Of a stretch of DNA of 6,774 nucleotides, positions 5,700 through 6,774 are shown one piece after another. The notes beneath the pieces are model-generated. The model did not search any database. It saw only the letters and a program-made list of their open reading frames with translations, and was not told the DNA's origin. How positions within the stretch are numbered: the stretch's first letter is position 1; every line of letters starts with the position of its first letter. Source of the DNA: Pedobacter sp. UBA1654 (GTDB lineage: Bacteria; Bacteroidota; Bacteroidia; Sphingobacteriales; Sphingobacteriaceae); NCBI GenBank assembly GCA_002320935.1, contig DCLG01000076.1:9562-16335 (forward strand), read 5' to 3'. The position numbers and the translations under genes were made by a program.

Positions 5700-6774
5700 T
5701 TACCTGGCTTCTCGGATGATCCACTTGTTAAGTGTGTTGTTGGCTGCCTCGAGTACAACTTTATAAAAGTCGGAAGTAGCTCCAGGTAGCTTCACAAACT
5801 TATGCCGGTCTGCGACAGGCACTTCCGCCAACAACTCATATTTATCCTCGCCACCAGTTTTAAAATTATTAGTCTTGCTTACATAAATCTTTACCCTGCC
5901 TTCTGGTGCCAGTGCTTTCCAGCTGATGTCAATACCACCCTGAAAACAGTTGACTTTTGCATCCGCGATAGAGAGCGGCCCTATCAGTGATGTGCCATCT
6001 ATTTCTCTTTTTATCGTTGTTGGAAGTGTTACCTGCATGAAACTTGCAATTGTTGGCATGATGTCAACGATCATAGGATCATAGTATTTTGCATAGGCAT
6101 TCAGGTCCGGATAATTGCTGATCATCCAGCCGCTGCGTTGACGATCGCTTTGTCCGCCATGTCCTTTGCCGGTCTTTTCATCACGACCATGGTCCGTGGT
6201 GATTAACAACAGCCAGTCCTCGTTAAATTGTTTTTTCCGGTAGTTAATTGCTTCGTAGATTTTACCCAGCTGCAGATCAAGTTTCCTAACCGCATCTTCA
6301 AACTGTGGGGAATCACCGTACATATGCCCCATGTCATCGGTATATTCCAGATATACCCAGCTTAGGTCTGCAGGGTCCCTGCGGATCGACTGCACCGCAT
6401 CATTTACCACCTGTTCATCGATCCGGTGCATAAATGCCCGGCTCTTATCATGTTTGAACTTCAGGGTGTCCAGCTCATAACCGTCGGCATAATGATCAAC
6501 CTTGAAGTTGCCGGTAGCAGCAAGTCCGTACCCTAGAAGTTTCGTTCTATTATCTGTCCAGCTGGAAAAAATGGCCGTTTTCTTATTAGGATATTGTGCC
6601 TTCAGCAAACTGAAGATGTGCTTGTAATTGTAATTCGGTGCCTTGATGTCGTTGTCGGGCACATTGTGTTTGTTGTACCAAACGCCTGTCATAATGCTGT
6701 TGTAGCCTACCGCAGAAATGGTTGGTGTTTCGCTGTAGCTGCCTTTGCCCCCACCCACCTGCATACGGACGTAA
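5700..6774 (-). CDS. Alkaline phosphatase family / NPP-like metallophosphoesterase, N-terminus outside window
   Basis: The frame stays open past the ATG at 6764 to the window edge (upstream codons read ...YVR), so that Met is probably internal and the start, with any signal peptide, lies to the right. Residues are numbered from that Met. The protein belongs to the type I phosphodiesterase/nucleotide pyrophosphatase group of the alkaline phosphatase superfamily, two-metal hydrolases of phosphate mono- or diesters. Visible pieces: GGGKGSYSETPTISAVGYNSIMTG (4-27), the nucleophile region, where Ser17 falls at the position of the NPP catalytic Thr; the D-x-x-G-H metal motif (Asp143, His147); TTDHGR (Asp191, His192); and GHGG (His202). 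The first metal-binding Asp must lie beyond the edge. From about 270 to 350 a beta-rich, fibronectin III-like tail is suggested by alternating strands. Relatives are usually exported to the periplasm or outer surface. The substrate is unknown. It shares the bidirectional terminator with the GlcG-like gene. Confidence 0.88.
   Translation of the reverse strand, partial: YVRMQVGGGKGSYSETPTISAVGYNSIMTGVWYNKHNVPDNDIKAPNYNYKHIFSLLKAQYPNKKTAIFSSWTDNRTKLLGYGLAATGNFKVDHYADGYELDTLKFKHDKSRAFMHRIDEQVVNDAVQSIRRDPADLSWVYLEYTDDMGHMYGDSPQFEDAVRKLDLQLGKIYEAINYRKKQFNEDWLLLITTDHGRDEKTGKGHGGQSDRQRSGWMISNYPDLNAYAKYYDPMIVDIMPTIASFMQVTLPTTIKREIDGTSLIGPLSIADAKVNCFQGGIDISWKALAPEGRVKIYVSKTNNFKTGGEDKYELLAEVPVADRHKFVKLPGATSDFYKVVLEAANNTLNKWIIREAR

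Overview
This window reads as ordinary chromosomal sequence from a Bacteroidota bacterium, most likely a Sphingobacteriaceae relative such as Pedobacter. That placement is an inference. It rests on the protein styles (two PAS histidine kinases without transmembrane segments, a two-part DUF389 membrane protein, an NPP-like alkaline phosphatase), the weak or absent Shine-Dalgarno sequences, and one good match to the Bacteroidota promoter pattern TTG-N20-TAnnTTTG ahead of the larger kinase. No mobile element, CRISPR array, tRNA or rRNA is visible.

Layout from left to right: (1) the 3' part of a Na+/H+ antiporter gene (nhaA, + strand), cut by the left edge; (2) a convergent DUF389 membrane protein gene (- strand), whose stop codon shares a TTAA tetranucleotide with the nhaA stop; (3) a 133-bp divergent spacer; (4) a one-PAS soluble histidine kinase (+); (5) a three-PAS soluble histidine kinase (-), which runs 25 bp into the end of the first kinase; (6) a 333-bp intergenic region holding the promoter of the second kinase, a short doubtful ORF, and a candidate promoter plus inverted repeat ahead of the next gene; (7) a small GlcG/HbpS-like protein gene (+); (8) a strong bidirectional hairpin terminator; (9) a convergent gene for an NPP/alkaline-phosphatase-type metallophosphoesterase (-), cut by the right edge.

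Genes alternate strand throughout, so every gene is probably its own transcription unit and there is no operon in the window. The two kinases have complete catalytic boxes but no transmembrane segments, no receiver domain and no neighbouring response regulator, so they look like cytoplasmic orphan sensors. The GlcG/HbpS-like gene is divergent from the three-PAS kinase. This recalls the HbpS/SenS heme-sensing pair of Streptomyces, but the sequence alone does not show a functional link. I find no convincing undescribed system. The points most worth a second look are the overlapping kinase pair, the divergent GlcG-kinase control region with its inverted repeat, and the serine at the presumed nucleophile position of the phosphatase.
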